NCBI GenBank assembly: GCA_016177735.1
Contig: JACOUS010000007.1
Location: 1-64,000 of the forward strand
Length of the DNA: 64,000 nt
Direction of reading: 5' to 3'
From: Ignavibacteriales bacterium
GTDB lineage: Bacteria; Bacteroidota; Ignavibacteria; Ignavibacteriales; Melioribacteraceae
Below the pieces are notes generated by a model. It saw nothing but the letters and a program-made list of their open reading frames with translations. It did no database searches and was not told the origin of the DNA. Below, one piece after another: positions 43,740-52,871 of the stretch. Made by a program: the position numbers and the translations under genes. How positions within the stretch are numbered: position 1 is the stretch's first letter; each line of letters starts with the position of its first letter.

Positions 43740-45272
43740 ATGAATATCAATCTTAGAATACTGCACCTTGAAGATAACGATAGGGACGCCGAACTGATTC
43801 AATCCAAAATGGAGATGGAAGGTATAACCGGCAATATTATACGTGTCAAAAATAAAAATGAATTTATACAGCAGCTTAAAAATTCTCCTTTCGATTTGAT
43901 TCTCTCCGATAACACTCTGCCCGATTTCAACGGACTTTCTGCATTGGAAGCTGTAAGAGAAAGGCACAAAAACATACCGTTCATTTTCCTTTCCGGCACT
44001 ATCAGCGAAAACATTGCAATCAATTCAATGAAGTACGGCGCTACCGATTATGTGCTCAAACATAATATTGATAAGCTCGGTGTAGCAGTTAAACGTGCAG
44101 TCAATGAATACCGTCAGAAAGCCGAAATTGAAAGGATGCATAAAGAAATAAAAGAGAGCGAAGAAAGACTGCGCTACGTTAACAAAGCTACGAATGATAT
44201 TATAATGGATATCGATCTAAAGGATAATAAAGTTTACTGGAGCGAAACAACTTCCAAACATCTTCTTTACAAGCCCGATGAGATTGGTAAAACAATGGAT
44301 TGGTGGCTCGGTAAAATTCATCCCGATGATCTCGACAGACTGCGCAACGAGCTTTATGATTTTTTGATGGGCGATAAAGAGTTTTATACTGCCGAGTACA
44401 GTTTGGAACGCGGTGACGGTTTGTACATTTATATTCTTCACCGCTCGTACGTAATAAGAGACAAAGAAGGGAATCCGCTTAGAATAATCGGTACATTAAT
44501 GGATATGACGGAGCGGAAACGGTTCGAAGAAAATTTAAGATGGGCAAAAGAAAAAGCTGAGCAGTCCGAGAAATTGAAATCGGAATTCCTTGCGCAGATG
44601 TCCCACGAAATTAGAACGCCGCTCAACATAATTCTGAATTATGAAAGTCTTTTACGCGAAGAATTTGATATAAAAAATGATCCGGCAAAGAAAGAAATTC
44701 TTGATATAATTTTATTCTCCGGCAAAAGACTAATTAGAACGGTTGATTCGATACTCAATATGTCGGAACTGCAAGCCGGCACTTATCAGGTCAGCTTTAA
44801 AGAAGTTGATGTTTACGCAAACTCACTGAAACCTCTTTACAACGAATATAAAATCAACGCCGATAGAAAGCATCTAGATTTTGTTTTAAACAATCTTTGC
44901 GGCGATACAAGAATAAACACAGACGAATACAGCCTCACTCAAGTATTTTCCAACCTCATCGATAATGCCATAAAATATACCGAGAATGGAACGGTACAAA
45001 TCAATCTTCTGCGCGATGATGAAAATCATTTATGCGTAGAAGTAGCCGATACCGGAATCGGCATCTCCGAAGATTTCCGTCCTTATATTTTCGGTGCTTT
45101 CCGCCAGGAAGAACACGGCTACACAAGAAAATATGAAGGAAGCGGACTCGGCTTAGCCCTTGTTAAAAGGTACTGCGAACTAATCCACGCCGATATTGAA
45201 GTTGACAGCGAAAAAGGAAAAGGTACAAAGTTCAAAGTTCGCTTTGGAACGAATGGGTTTAAGAAGAAGTAA
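43740..45272 (+). CDS. Receiver-PAS-histidine kinase
   Basis: 510 residues without membrane helices. A receiver domain (residues 5-120, phospho-Asp57 in LILSDNTLPDFNG) is followed by a coiled coil, a PAS domain (about 145-270) with a PAC motif ending DMTERKRFEE, a HisKA domain with His289 in QMSHEIRTPLN, and an ATPase domain (NLIDNAIKYTENG, VADTGIGIS, GSGLGLALVKRY). It starts 16 bases after the Rcp1-like regulator. The order suggests a relay: membrane kinase, lone receiver, then this cytoplasmic kinase. Its own output partner is not in view. Confidence 0.93.
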   Translation: MNINLRILHLEDNDRDAELIQSKMEMEGITGNIIRVKNKNEFIQQLKNSPFDLILSDNTLPDFNGLSALEAVRERHKNIPFIFLSGTISENIAINSMKYGATDYVLKHNIDKLGVAVKRAVNEYRQKAEIERMHKEIKESEERLRYVNKATNDIIMDIDLKDNKVYWSETTSKHLLYKPDEIGKTMDWWLGKIHPDDLDRLRNELYDFLMGDKEFYTAEYSLERGDGLYIYILHRSYVIRDKEGNPLRIIGTLMDMTERKRFEENLRWAKEKAEQSEKLKSEFLAQMSHEIRTPLNIILNYESLLREEFDIKNDPAKKEILDIILFSGKRLIRTVDSILNMSELQAGTYQVSFKEVDVYANSLKPLYNEYKINADRKHLDFVLNNLCGDTRINTDEYSLTQVFSNLIDNAIKYTENGTVQINLLRDDENHLCVEVADTGIGISEDFRPYIFGAFRQEEHGYTRKYEGSGLGLALVKRYCELIHADIEVDSEKGKGTKFKVRFGTNGFKKK

Positions 45273-45289
45273 AAATAAAAATGTATTCA

Positions 45290-45325
45290 CCCCCGAAGGT
45301 TCTTGCAGCCTTCGAGGGGCTGAAA
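45290..45325. terminator. Bidirectional terminator between convergent genes
   Basis: CCCCGAAGG and CCTTCGAGGGG pair with a two-base bulge around a loop of nine bases, followed by CTGAAAATTTTT. Genes on both strands end here (45272 plus, 45331 minus). Confidence 0.55.
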
Positions 45326-45330
45326 ATTTT

Positions 45331-46632
45331 TCAATCCAACAATTTTCCGAATAACGCAGCATACATAAATTTGTAAATGTCCGTGTTATCAACTGAACCT
45401 TTTACGAGATCGGCATTTAGTCCAGCGGCGCGGACTACAACGGAGCCGCACGCATCATCATTTGTTGACCAGCCAACCACAAACGGAAAAACTCTGCCGT
45501 GTTTATCCGGTGCGGATTTAAAAGGCATAGTTTGACTTCCGTGTATTCCATCGTACACCGTTCCGTTTGATCCGGCTTTCGGTATCGGCTTATCGAACGG
45601 AAATTTTTCTTCGGTGTAACCGATAACTTCCATTCCGCCGGCTTCGCTGTCCGAGCATGTGATAATCAGTGTGTTCTGATTTCCTTTCTGAAAAGTTAAT
45701 GCTTCGCCGATTGCATCATCCGCATGTTTGAGAGCCTCGAACATTCCGTTCGCATTATTTTTATTCCCAAAGTTGTCCGTTCCTTCTTCTTCAACTACAA
45801 GAATAAATTGTTGATTGTTCTTCGATAAAATTTTTATGGCGGCTTTTGTCATTTCTGCAACAGTTGGTGTGCTTGGCTTATAATTCCCAATTTGTTGTTT
45901 TAACTGTTCTTCTTCGGGGATATCGTTGAATGTATGTCCTTCCGAAAAAATGCCGAGAACTTTTTCAACATTTGCCGGAATTTTTTCCAGTTCATCTTTT
46001 GTGAAGATAACATGATAGCCGAGTTTTTTTGCTTCATTAATTAAATTAATTCCATCCGTTCTTTTTCCTTCTTTGCAGTGAACACCTTTTGTGCCTTCCG
46101 GCAAAAGCCATTCTTCGCCCCCGTACATGATAACATCAACGCCTGAAAAGATTGTCTGCTTTGCAATCTCAGCATCTTCGGCACGTGCATTAACAGAAAC
46201 CACAAACGCACCGGTGCCCGGTTCAATAATGCTTCCTGAATTTATGAGTCCGGTTTTAATTCCGGCTTTCATTGCTTCTTGAACGATGCTCATCTTTTTG
46301 CCTGAACGGGAAGTTGGTATCTCGTGATTATCCATTCCGTATGCGCTTACACCTACTTTAACTCCATATGCATGAACAGTGCCGCCGCCGTTGGAAGTTG
46401 CTGTAAGTGAGTTTGTGAGATGACCGAGATAAATTCCGATATTCGGAAGGCGGTCCCAATTTATGTTTGAATCCGGTCCAGCATAAAGCATTCTAACTGC
46501 ATTCCAAACTGCAACGGAAGTTCCGTCCGGGTGAATAAAAATTACATTTCCTTTTTCCGGTAATGATCTTTCTTGTGCTGATAGAACGGAGGTGATTAGT
46601 ATAAAAAGAAGCAGTGTGTTGATTGATTTCAT
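45331..46632 (-). CDS. Exported alkaline-phosphatase-superfamily protein with altered metal ligands
   Basis: 433 residues from the ATG at 46632 (MKSINTLLLF), with GGGAGAACT upstream; the longer open frame to 46728 runs through repeats and is rejected. The signal peptide ends near LSAQ. VIFIHPDGTSVAVWNAVR is the first metal motif. The segment TSNGGGTVHAYGVK aligns with the PhoA DSAAxxTAxxTGVK nucleophile region, keeping Ser and Thr. The zinc-ligand motifs seem changed: the DxxxH segment reads TDNFGNKNN, DHE reads DSEAGG, and the last HTG reads DACGS. Activity as a classic two-zinc phosphatase is therefore uncertain. Confidence 0.75.
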   Translation of the reverse strand: MKSINTLLLFILITSVLSAQERSLPEKGNVIFIHPDGTSVAVWNAVRMLYAGPDSNINWDRLPNIGIYLGHLTNSLTATSNGGGTVHAYGVKVGVSAYGMDNHEIPTSRSGKKMSIVQEAMKAGIKTGLINSGSIIEPGTGAFVVSVNARAEDAEIAKQTIFSGVDVIMYGGEEWLLPEGTKGVHCKEGKRTDGINLINEAKKLGYHVIFTKDELEKIPANVEKVLGIFSEGHTFNDIPEEEQLKQQIGNYKPSTPTVAEMTKAAIKILSKNNQQFILVVEEEGTDNFGNKNNANGMFEALKHADDAIGEALTFQKGNQNTLIITCSDSEAGGMEVIGYTEEKFPFDKPIPKAGSNGTVYDGIHGSQTMPFKSAPDKHGRVFPFVVGWSTNDDACGSVVVRAAGLNADLVKGSVDNTDIYKFMYAALFGKLLD

Positions 46633-46726
46633 TTTCAGTTCTCCCAAAAAAAAATTCTGTGTCAAAAGATAAAAATAAACTCCACTCGAAACCATTCCAT
46701 AGGTACGAAATACGAAGTACGAAGAC

Positions 46727-46761
46727 AAGTACGAAGTACGATCCGCCGTAGGCGGAACGAA
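46727..46761 (+). repeat. 35-base repeat, copy 2
   Basis: Identical to 40646-40680, with the inner palindrome CCGCC-GTA-GGCGG. It is preceded by further TACGAA-TACGAAGTACGAA units (46703-46725) and followed by GAACGAATTTACGGCGAAGT. The whole 46690-46790 stretch appears to have grown from short TACGAAG units upstream of the phosphatase-like gene. Confidence 0.8.
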
Positions 46762-46915
46762 GAACGAATTTACGGCGAAGTACGGAGGGCATTTCTGATT
46801 CTCGAATTATGATTTAAAATGAACATATCAGAAAATTCAAATTCTCCAGTTTCCTGATTTCTGTCTTCTCCGACTGAGTCCTTCGGACAAGCATCCGGCA
46901 TTCAGACACCTCCAG

Positions 46916-46942
46916 TTGATTGGGAGAATTTTATTATATTTG
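46916..46942 (+). promoter_or_regulatory. Promoter of metG
   Basis: TATATTTG at 46935-46942 matches the -7 TAnnTTTG consensus, and a TTG lies 16 bases upstream at 46916-46918, slightly closer than usual. Transcription would start near 46949, which excludes the earlier TTG at 46916 as a translation start for metG. Confidence 0.55.
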
Positions 46943-46972
46943 CCCACAATTAATAACATATTCGGAAAAATT

Positions 46973-49012
46973 TTGAATCGGGAAAAAGTTCTTGTAACAT
47001 CTGCACTTCCGTATGCGAACGGCAAAATCCATCTCGGGCATTTGAGCGGTGCATATTTGCCGGCTGATATTTACGTACGTTACAAAAGATTGAAGGGCGA
47101 CGATATAATTTACATCTGCGGTTCCGACGAACATGGTGTGCCGATAACAATCTCTGCCGATAAAGAAAAAGTCAGCCCGAAAGTAGTTATTGACCGCTTC
47201 CACGAACAGAACAAAATTGCTTTCGAAAAATTCGGGATGAGCTTCGATATCTACTCGCGTACAAGTCTGCCGGTGCATCATAAAACGGCGCAAGAATTTT
47301 TCAAATGTTATTACGATCAAGGATTGCTGATAGAAAAAAAATCGCTTCAGTTTTATGATGAAAAAGCAAAGATGTTTTTGCCCGACCGCTACGTTGAAGG
47401 CACATGCCCGAAATGCGGATACGAAGAAGCACGGAGCGATGAATGCGAAAAATGCGGTTCACTTTACGAACCTTCCGAACTGATAAATCCCAAAAGTAAA
47501 ATTACCGGAGAGACACCGGTACTAAAGGAAACATCGCACTGGTATTTTCCGCTCGGCAAATATCAGGAACGATTGGAAAAATATATTGACGAGATGAACG
47601 AAAAGTACGGTTGGAAAGATAACGTGCTTCAATATTGCCGCGGATGGTTCAAAGACGGATTGAAAGACCGCGCATACACACGTGATTTGGATTGGGGCGT
47701 TAAAGTTCCTCTCGACGGCGCTGAAGGAAAAGTTCTTTATGTTTGGTTTGAAGCAGTGCTCGGTTATATTTCTGCAACAAAAGAATTATCCGAACAAAGA
47801 AATGATCCCGAACTTTGGAAAAGATATTGGCAGGATACTTCGACAAAATATTTAGCATTCATCGGCAAAGATAATATTGTATTCCACACTATAATTTTTC
47901 CGGCAATGCTGATGGGATGGAACGATGTGAAAGATGCAAAATATTTGCTTCCGCAAAATGTTCCGGCAAATGAGTTCCTGAATTTTGAGGGGAAGAAATT
48001 TTCGAAATCCCGCGGATGGGGCGTTGATGTAATTGAATTTCTGGATATGTTTCCGGCAGATCCGCTCCGTTACACGTTGGCTGCAAATCTTCCCGAAAAT
48101 AAAGACACGGATTTTTACTGGAAAGAATTTCAGGGCAGAAACAACGGCGAGCTTGCAGATATACTCGGCAATTTTATCAACCGCACTTTCACTTTTGCAT
48201 TCAAACATTTTGACGGCATTGTTCCGCAAGTCGGTAAACTTGAGAAGATTGATAATGATATGATCGAACTGCTGAAAAGTTATCCGGGAAAAATCAGTGG
48301 ATTGATAGAGCGCTACAAAATTAAGGACGCTGTTTTTGAAATGATGAATCTTGCACGCGCCGGCAATAAATATTTTAATGATTCCGAACCGTGGGTTACC
48401 GTTAAGAAGGATAAAGAAAAATGTGCCGCAGCAATTAACATTTGTTTGAATGCAATTAATACTCTTGCGGAAATTTTTGAACCGGTTGTTCCGTTTTCAT
48501 CGGGGAAAATATTTAAGATGCTCGACACTGAAAAGTGCTCGTGGGAAAAATGCGGAGAGCTTAATTTGAAAGCCGGGCACAAACTTAATCAGCCCGAAAT
48601 ATTGTTCACAAAAATTGAAGACAAAATGATAGAAGAGCAGATAAACAAACTCGGCAAAGTCGAAACGGAAGTTCCGCAAGATGAAGAAATAACAATCGAT
48701 GATTTCAAAAAGGTCAAACTGAAAACCGCTGTTGTTGTTGCCGCAGAAAAAGTTAAGAAAAGTGAAAAACTTCTGAAACTTCAGATCGATTTGGGAAGTG
48801 AAAAGAGACAAGTTGTTGCCGGCATCGCAAAAAGTTATGAGCCGGAACAACTTATCGGTAAAAAAATATTGGTTGTCGCAAATTTGAAACCTGCAAAGTT
48901 GTTCGGATTGGATTCGCAAGGAATGATACTTGCACTCGATACGAGCGAAGAAGGCAAAGTGAAAATTATCGAAGTTGACGAATCAATTTCTATTGGAACT
49001 GCGGCAAAATAA
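46973..49012 (+). CDS. metG: Methionyl-tRNA synthetase with C-terminal tRNA-binding domain
   Basis: 679 residues from the TTG at 46973 (NREKVLVTSALPYANG); a TTG 57 bases earlier lies within the promoter. The HIGH motif is HLGH in GKIHLGHLSG, the zinc insert has CPKCGYEEARSDECEKCG, KMSKS reads KFSKSRG, and an anticodon-binding helical domain follows. The last 110 residues are an EMAP-II-like OB fold (KLKTAVVVAAEKVKKSEK, ANLKPAKLFGLDSQGM) that binds tRNA and forms dimers. No ATG is available near the start. Confidence 0.95.
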   Translation: MNREKVLVTSALPYANGKIHLGHLSGAYLPADIYVRYKRLKGDDIIYICGSDEHGVPITISADKEKVSPKVVIDRFHEQNKIAFEKFGMSFDIYSRTSLPVHHKTAQEFFKCYYDQGLLIEKKSLQFYDEKAKMFLPDRYVEGTCPKCGYEEARSDECEKCGSLYEPSELINPKSKITGETPVLKETSHWYFPLGKYQERLEKYIDEMNEKYGWKDNVLQYCRGWFKDGLKDRAYTRDLDWGVKVPLDGAEGKVLYVWFEAVLGYISATKELSEQRNDPELWKRYWQDTSTKYLAFIGKDNIVFHTIIFPAMLMGWNDVKDAKYLLPQNVPANEFLNFEGKKFSKSRGWGVDVIEFLDMFPADPLRYTLAANLPENKDTDFYWKEFQGRNNGELADILGNFINRTFTFAFKHFDGIVPQVGKLEKIDNDMIELLKSYPGKISGLIERYKIKDAVFEMMNLARAGNKYFNDSEPWVTVKKDKEKCAAAINICLNAINTLAEIFEPVVPFSSGKIFKMLDTEKCSWEKCGELNLKAGHKLNQPEILFTKIEDKMIEEQINKLGKVETEVPQDEEITIDDFKKVKLKTAVVVAAEKVKKSEKLLKLQIDLGSEKRQVVAGIAKSYEPEQLIGKKILVVANLKPAKLFGLDSQGMILALDTSEEGKVKIIEVDESISIGTAAK

Positions 49013-49039
49013 ATAGCTGCATATTTAAACTTGGGGCAG

Positions 49040-49987
49040 ATGCAAAAAAAATCCAGATCGCCGTTAAACCGGTCTATTACAATTTCGAAAGCAGAAATCA
49101 ATTCGTACTCGAAGCGTTTAATCAAACTTGATGCGCCGGTGCAAGCTGAACAAATTATAAACCGGACAATCAATCAAAATCTTATTTCGATGCTCGATTT
49201 TCTGCCTCACGGATTTGTTGATCTTATGATTATTGATCCGCCGTATAATCTCAACAAAGTTTTCAACTCAACAAAATTTAGAGCGCAGTCTGTGTACGAT
49301 TATTCATCGTGGATTGAAAACTTCATCGTAAAATTAATTCCGGTTATGAAAAAGAACGGCTCGATTTATTTTTGCGGCGACTGGTACTCATCAATTTCGG
49401 TTGCACACGTTCTGCAAAAACATTTTTACATCAGAAACAGAATTACGTGGGAAAGAGAAAAAGGGCGCGGATCAAAAACAAATTGGAAGAACAGTTCCGA
49501 AGATATTTGGTTCTGCACGCTCTCGAACAAATACACATTTAATTCCGATGCCGTTAAATTGAACCGCCGCGTAATTGCGCCGTACAAAGATGAAAACGGC
49601 AACCCGAAAGACTGGCAGAGCGGCACAAACGGAAATTTCAGAGAAACTTATTCATCAAATATTTGGACGGACATATCGGTGCCGTTTTGGTCGATGCCGG
49701 AGAACACGGAACATCCGACTCAAAAACCTGAAAAGCTAATTTCAAAACTGCTTTTGGCAAGCAGTAATAAAGGCGATGTCGTGCTCGATCCGTTTTTGGG
49801 TTCCGGCACTACTTCTGTTGCCGCAAAAAAACTCGGAAGAAAATTTGTTGGAATCGAATCGGATAAAAAGTATGCTTGCCTTGCGGAAAAAAGACTCGAA
49901 CTTGCCGATGCTGATAAACGAATTCAAGGCTACAGCGATGGAATTTTTTGGGAACGAAACACTCTGCTTTATCAAACGAAGAAATGA
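49040..49987 (+). CDS. Orphan DNA methyltransferase, beta class (N6-adenine or N4-cytosine)
   Basis: 315 residues from the ATG at 49040; a TTG three codons earlier is possible. Motif IV is IIDPPYNLNK and motif I is DPFLGSGTTSVAA, in the order IV-target domain-I, which defines the beta class. DPPY suits adenine or N4-cytosine methylation. The WEREKGRGSKTNWKNSSEDI segment and EHPTQKPEKL are typical of MboII/RsrI-like enzymes. No restriction gene is next to it, so it is probably a solitary methylase. It lies 27 bases after metG. The recognition site cannot be read. Confidence 0.9.
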   Translation: MQKKSRSPLNRSITISKAEINSYSKRLIKLDAPVQAEQIINRTINQNLISMLDFLPHGFVDLMIIDPPYNLNKVFNSTKFRAQSVYDYSSWIENFIVKLIPVMKKNGSIYFCGDWYSSISVAHVLQKHFYIRNRITWEREKGRGSKTNWKNSSEDIWFCTLSNKYTFNSDAVKLNRRVIAPYKDENGNPKDWQSGTNGNFRETYSSNIWTDISVPFWSMPENTEHPTQKPEKLISKLLLASSNKGDVVLDPFLGSGTTSVAAKKLGRKFVGIESDKKYACLAEKRLELADADKRIQGYSDGIFWERNTLLYQTKK

Positions 49988-50083
49988 TTCTGTAATAAAT
50001 TTGTCAATATTACTTTCCTTGATTTTGAAAAGCACAATGGATAAAATAGTAAGTCAAAAATTATTAAATGGAGGATTTTGTTA

Positions 50084-52069
50084 ATGCTTAATAAGAGAAT
50101 CATCTACCTTTGCCTTCCGCTCATTGCACTATTATCATATTGCACGCCCGAACATTCTAAAATAATTGTTGCCGAATACGGTGACTATAAAATTTTCATG
50201 GATGAATTCGAAAAAGCTTACGCTAAAAATGCCGGAAGTCTCGAAAAAGCAAAAAAAGATTCATTGCAGAATTATGAAAATTTTTTGGATCTGTACGTGA
50301 ATTACAAAATGAAACTGCGTAATGCCGAAGTGAGAGGGTATGATAAAAACTCCGCTATGCAGAACGAAATTAAAGAATATAAAACCAACATCGGTTCTAC
50401 TCTTTTTATGGAAAGCAAAATTACCGGTCCGGGTACAAGGGAACTTTACGAAAGAAGAAAGACGGAAGTTCTTGCCGCTCACATCAGCTTAATTCCCGAT
50501 TCATCATTTACCGCTTTGCAAGTAGAAGGATTGGGCGCCGAATTGATTCAAAGAATTAATAACGGCGAAGACTTTGCCGAGCTTGCAAAAAAATACAGCA
50601 AAGATACACGTTCAAAAGACAGAGGCGGTGTAGTAGGCTGGGTTACTGCCGGACAAATTATAATTCCAGCGATTGAAAAAGCTTTGTACGAAACAGAAGC
50701 CGGCAAAATTTATCCGAAACTTTTGAAGAGCAGTATTGCCTACCACATAATAAAAGTTTTGCAAAAGCAGCCTCGCAGAGGCGAGTTACGCGCACAGCAT
50801 ATTCTTGCGATGTTTAAAGACAGCACCGGCGCCGTTGATTCTGCAAAAGCTTATCAAAAAATTTTAGAAGCGCAAAAGATGATTGATGCCGGAGAAGATT
50901 TCGGGAAAGTTGCAGTGAAGTATTCCGATGATAAATGGAGTGCACAAAGAAACGGCGATCTCGGAACTTTTGAACGGGGAAAAATGGTGCCGGAATTTGA
51001 AGAGGCTGTTTGGAAATTGAAAGTCGGCGAAGTATCTCAAATTGTGAAAACGATGTACGGTTATCACATCATAAAAGTAAATGAAGAAGCCCCGCTGCTC
51101 ACATACGAGCAGCAGAAAACCGAATTGACGGATATTTACAATAAAGTTAAATACAAAGAAGATTTTTCCGCGCTTGTTGAAGAATTGAAAAAAGAGTTCG
51201 GCTACAAATTGAATGACGAAACGTTTTATAAAATTTCTTCGATGCTCGATTCCGTACAAGTTGGTCCGGCATATTCAACAAGCAAAGTTCACAGAGAACT
51301 TGGCACAAGCACAATTTTCACAACTACTGCCGGCAATTATGTTACCGATTCTTTGTTCAGCTATCTTTTGAAGAAAGGTGTTTATGTTGCTAAAAAACTC
51401 AACATGTCCCAGCTTGAAGACGCAGTTAAACAATATACAGGCGATATGCTTGTAAAAGAGAAAGCGCTGAATTATGATAAAGTTAATCCGGAATTTGCGG
51501 CACTGATGGAAGATTATGCAAACGGTATTTACTTATTTAAAATTATGGAAGAGGAAATTTGGTCGGAAGTAAATGTTGACAGCACGATGCTTCGTAATTT
51601 TTATGAACAGAACAAGCAGAACTACAATTGGAAAGAGAGAGTGGAATTCAAAGAAGTATTTACAAGGAAGGATTCGCTTGCTTCCAAATATTATAATCTT
51701 GCTGCTGCCGGTTCGGATTTCGATACACTCGTTGCAAAATATTCCGAGCGAAAAGGTTATGAAAATATTCCGGGATATTACGGATTGATCGAAAAAGATT
51801 TTAGCGAACTTGCAAAACAAGCTGATGCGTTGAAGAACATCGGCGATATTTCAAAGCCGTTCAAATATCAGGATGGCTGGTCAATTGTTAAACTTGCCGC
51901 AAGGGAAAATCCGCGCACGAAAACTTTTGATGAAGCAAGAAATGAAATATCAAGTGTGGTTCAGGAAAACGAAACCAAAAAATTGGAAAACGAATACGTC
52001 GAAAAGATAAAAAATATATACAAACCAAAATTGAATTATGAAGCGCTTCAGCATGCTTACAAGGAATAA
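50084..52069 (+). CDS. Lipoprotein peptidyl-prolyl isomerase with two parvulin domains
   Basis: 661 residues from the ATG at 50084, with GGAGG at 50070-50074. The signal ends in a lipobox LLSYC, so it is probably anchored in a membrane. A SurA-N-like helical region is followed by two parvulin domains (about 130-225 and 235-335), with GWVTAGQIIIPAIEKAL and GTFERGKMVPEFEEAVW and the ends AYHIIKV and GYHIIKV. The large C-terminal part may hold a third degenerate rotamase domain (GYYGLIEKDFSELAKQADAL). It helps fold outer-membrane or periplasmic proteins. It overlaps the next gene by 32 bases. Confidence 0.88.
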   Translation: MLNKRIIYLCLPLIALLSYCTPEHSKIIVAEYGDYKIFMDEFEKAYAKNAGSLEKAKKDSLQNYENFLDLYVNYKMKLRNAEVRGYDKNSAMQNEIKEYKTNIGSTLFMESKITGPGTRELYERRKTEVLAAHISLIPDSSFTALQVEGLGAELIQRINNGEDFAELAKKYSKDTRSKDRGGVVGWVTAGQIIIPAIEKALYETEAGKIYPKLLKSSIAYHIIKVLQKQPRRGELRAQHILAMFKDSTGAVDSAKAYQKILEAQKMIDAGEDFGKVAVKYSDDKWSAQRNGDLGTFERGKMVPEFEEAVWKLKVGEVSQIVKTMYGYHIIKVNEEAPLLTYEQQKTELTDIYNKVKYKEDFSALVEELKKEFGYKLNDETFYKISSMLDSVQVGPAYSTSKVHRELGTSTIFTTTAGNYVTDSLFSYLLKKGVYVAKKLNMSQLEDAVKQYTGDMLVKEKALNYDKVNPEFAALMEDYANGIYLFKIMEEEIWSEVNVDSTMLRNFYEQNKQNYNWKERVEFKEVFTRKDSLASKYYNLAAAGSDFDTLVAKYSERKGYENIPGYYGLIEKDFSELAKQADALKNIGDISKPFKYQDGWSIVKLAARENPRTKTFDEARNEISSVVQENETKKLENEYVEKIKNIYKPKLNYEALQHAYKE

Positions 52070-52871
52070 GTTTTTTTTCTTATTCCTTCTTTTGGCGGTA
52101 ACATCTTGTTCCGAAGAGGAAAAAGAACCCAAAGAAATTGCAAGGGTTGGTGGAACAGTTCTTACCGAAAATGAATTGTCTTCGGCACTGAATGATTATC
52201 AATACCGAGCTAAAGTACGCGAAGAATTTATTACAAATTGGATTGAGCAAGAAGTGCTTTATCAAAAAGCTGTTGATGAAGGAATTACAGACGATAAAGA
52301 ATACAATTCGATAATCGAACGTTCTAAAAAGGAATTAGCCGCGGCTTTGCTGGTTAGAAAAATGCTTGATGAAAATATTCAGGAACCGGCGCTCGATGAT
52401 TTGAAAAATTTTTACGAAAAATACAAAGAAGATTTCAGGCTTCAAGACGATACTTACAGTTATAATTTTGCGCAGTTCAATAATTACGAAAAAGCAATTC
52501 AGTTCCGTTCTGTTTTAATTGCAAGCGATTGGGATAAATCGGTTAATGCTTTTAGGAGTGATGTTTCTCTTTTGAAAACAATCAGACACGAATTTATTGC
52601 CGGTTACAAATTACAGCCGGTTACACTGCAGAAAATTATGAGTGTGCTTATTCCAAATGAGGCAAGCATAGTATTGGAAACGGAACCGATGAAATTTACC
52701 GTTGTTCAACTTCTTGAAAAAATAAACAAGGATGATATCCCATCGTTTGAAGCGGCAAAGGAAGCAGTAAAAGAACGTTACGAAGCTTTTAGAAACAAAG
52801 AATTTATTAGAGAGTATATCGATCGGCTAATTGCAGCTCACAACATAGAAATCAAAAGGTATTCAGAATGA
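52038..52871 (+). CDS. SurA-like lipoprotein lacking a recognisable isomerase domain
   Basis: 277 residues from the ATG at 52038; an ATG at 52053 is an alternative. The lipobox is AVTSC, followed by an acidic EEEKEPKE linker. The SurA/trigger-factor-like chaperone region (VGGTVLTENELSSALNDY, then long helices) is kept, but the middle lacks the GxGGDLG and GYHI motifs of a parvulin domain. It may be a chaperone without prolyl isomerase activity. Its start lies inside the previous gene and its stop overlaps the next start by four bases, so the three are one operon. Confidence 0.75.
   Translation: MKRFSMLTRNKFFFLFLLLAVTSCSEEEKEPKEIARVGGTVLTENELSSALNDYQYRAKVREEFITNWIEQEVLYQKAVDEGITDDKEYNSIIERSKKELAAALLVRKMLDENIQEPALDDLKNFYEKYKEDFRLQDDTYSYNFAQFNNYEKAIQFRSVLIASDWDKSVNAFRSDVSLLKTIRHEFIAGYKLQPVTLQKIMSVLIPNEASIVLETEPMKFTVVQLLEKINKDDIPSFEAAKEAVKERYEAFRNKEFIREYIDRLIAAHNIEIKRYSE

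Noticed and set aside
46633-46728. Longer N-terminus for the alkaline-phosphatase-like protein
   Set aside because: The extra 32 residues come from the TACGAA repeat region, and the ATG at 46632 has a good ribosome site followed by a proper signal peptide.
47852-48919. Minus-strand open frames (125 and 140 residues) opposite metG
   Set aside because: Both are antisense shadows of conserved metG sequence, with Phe- and Cys-rich composition and no recognisable domain.
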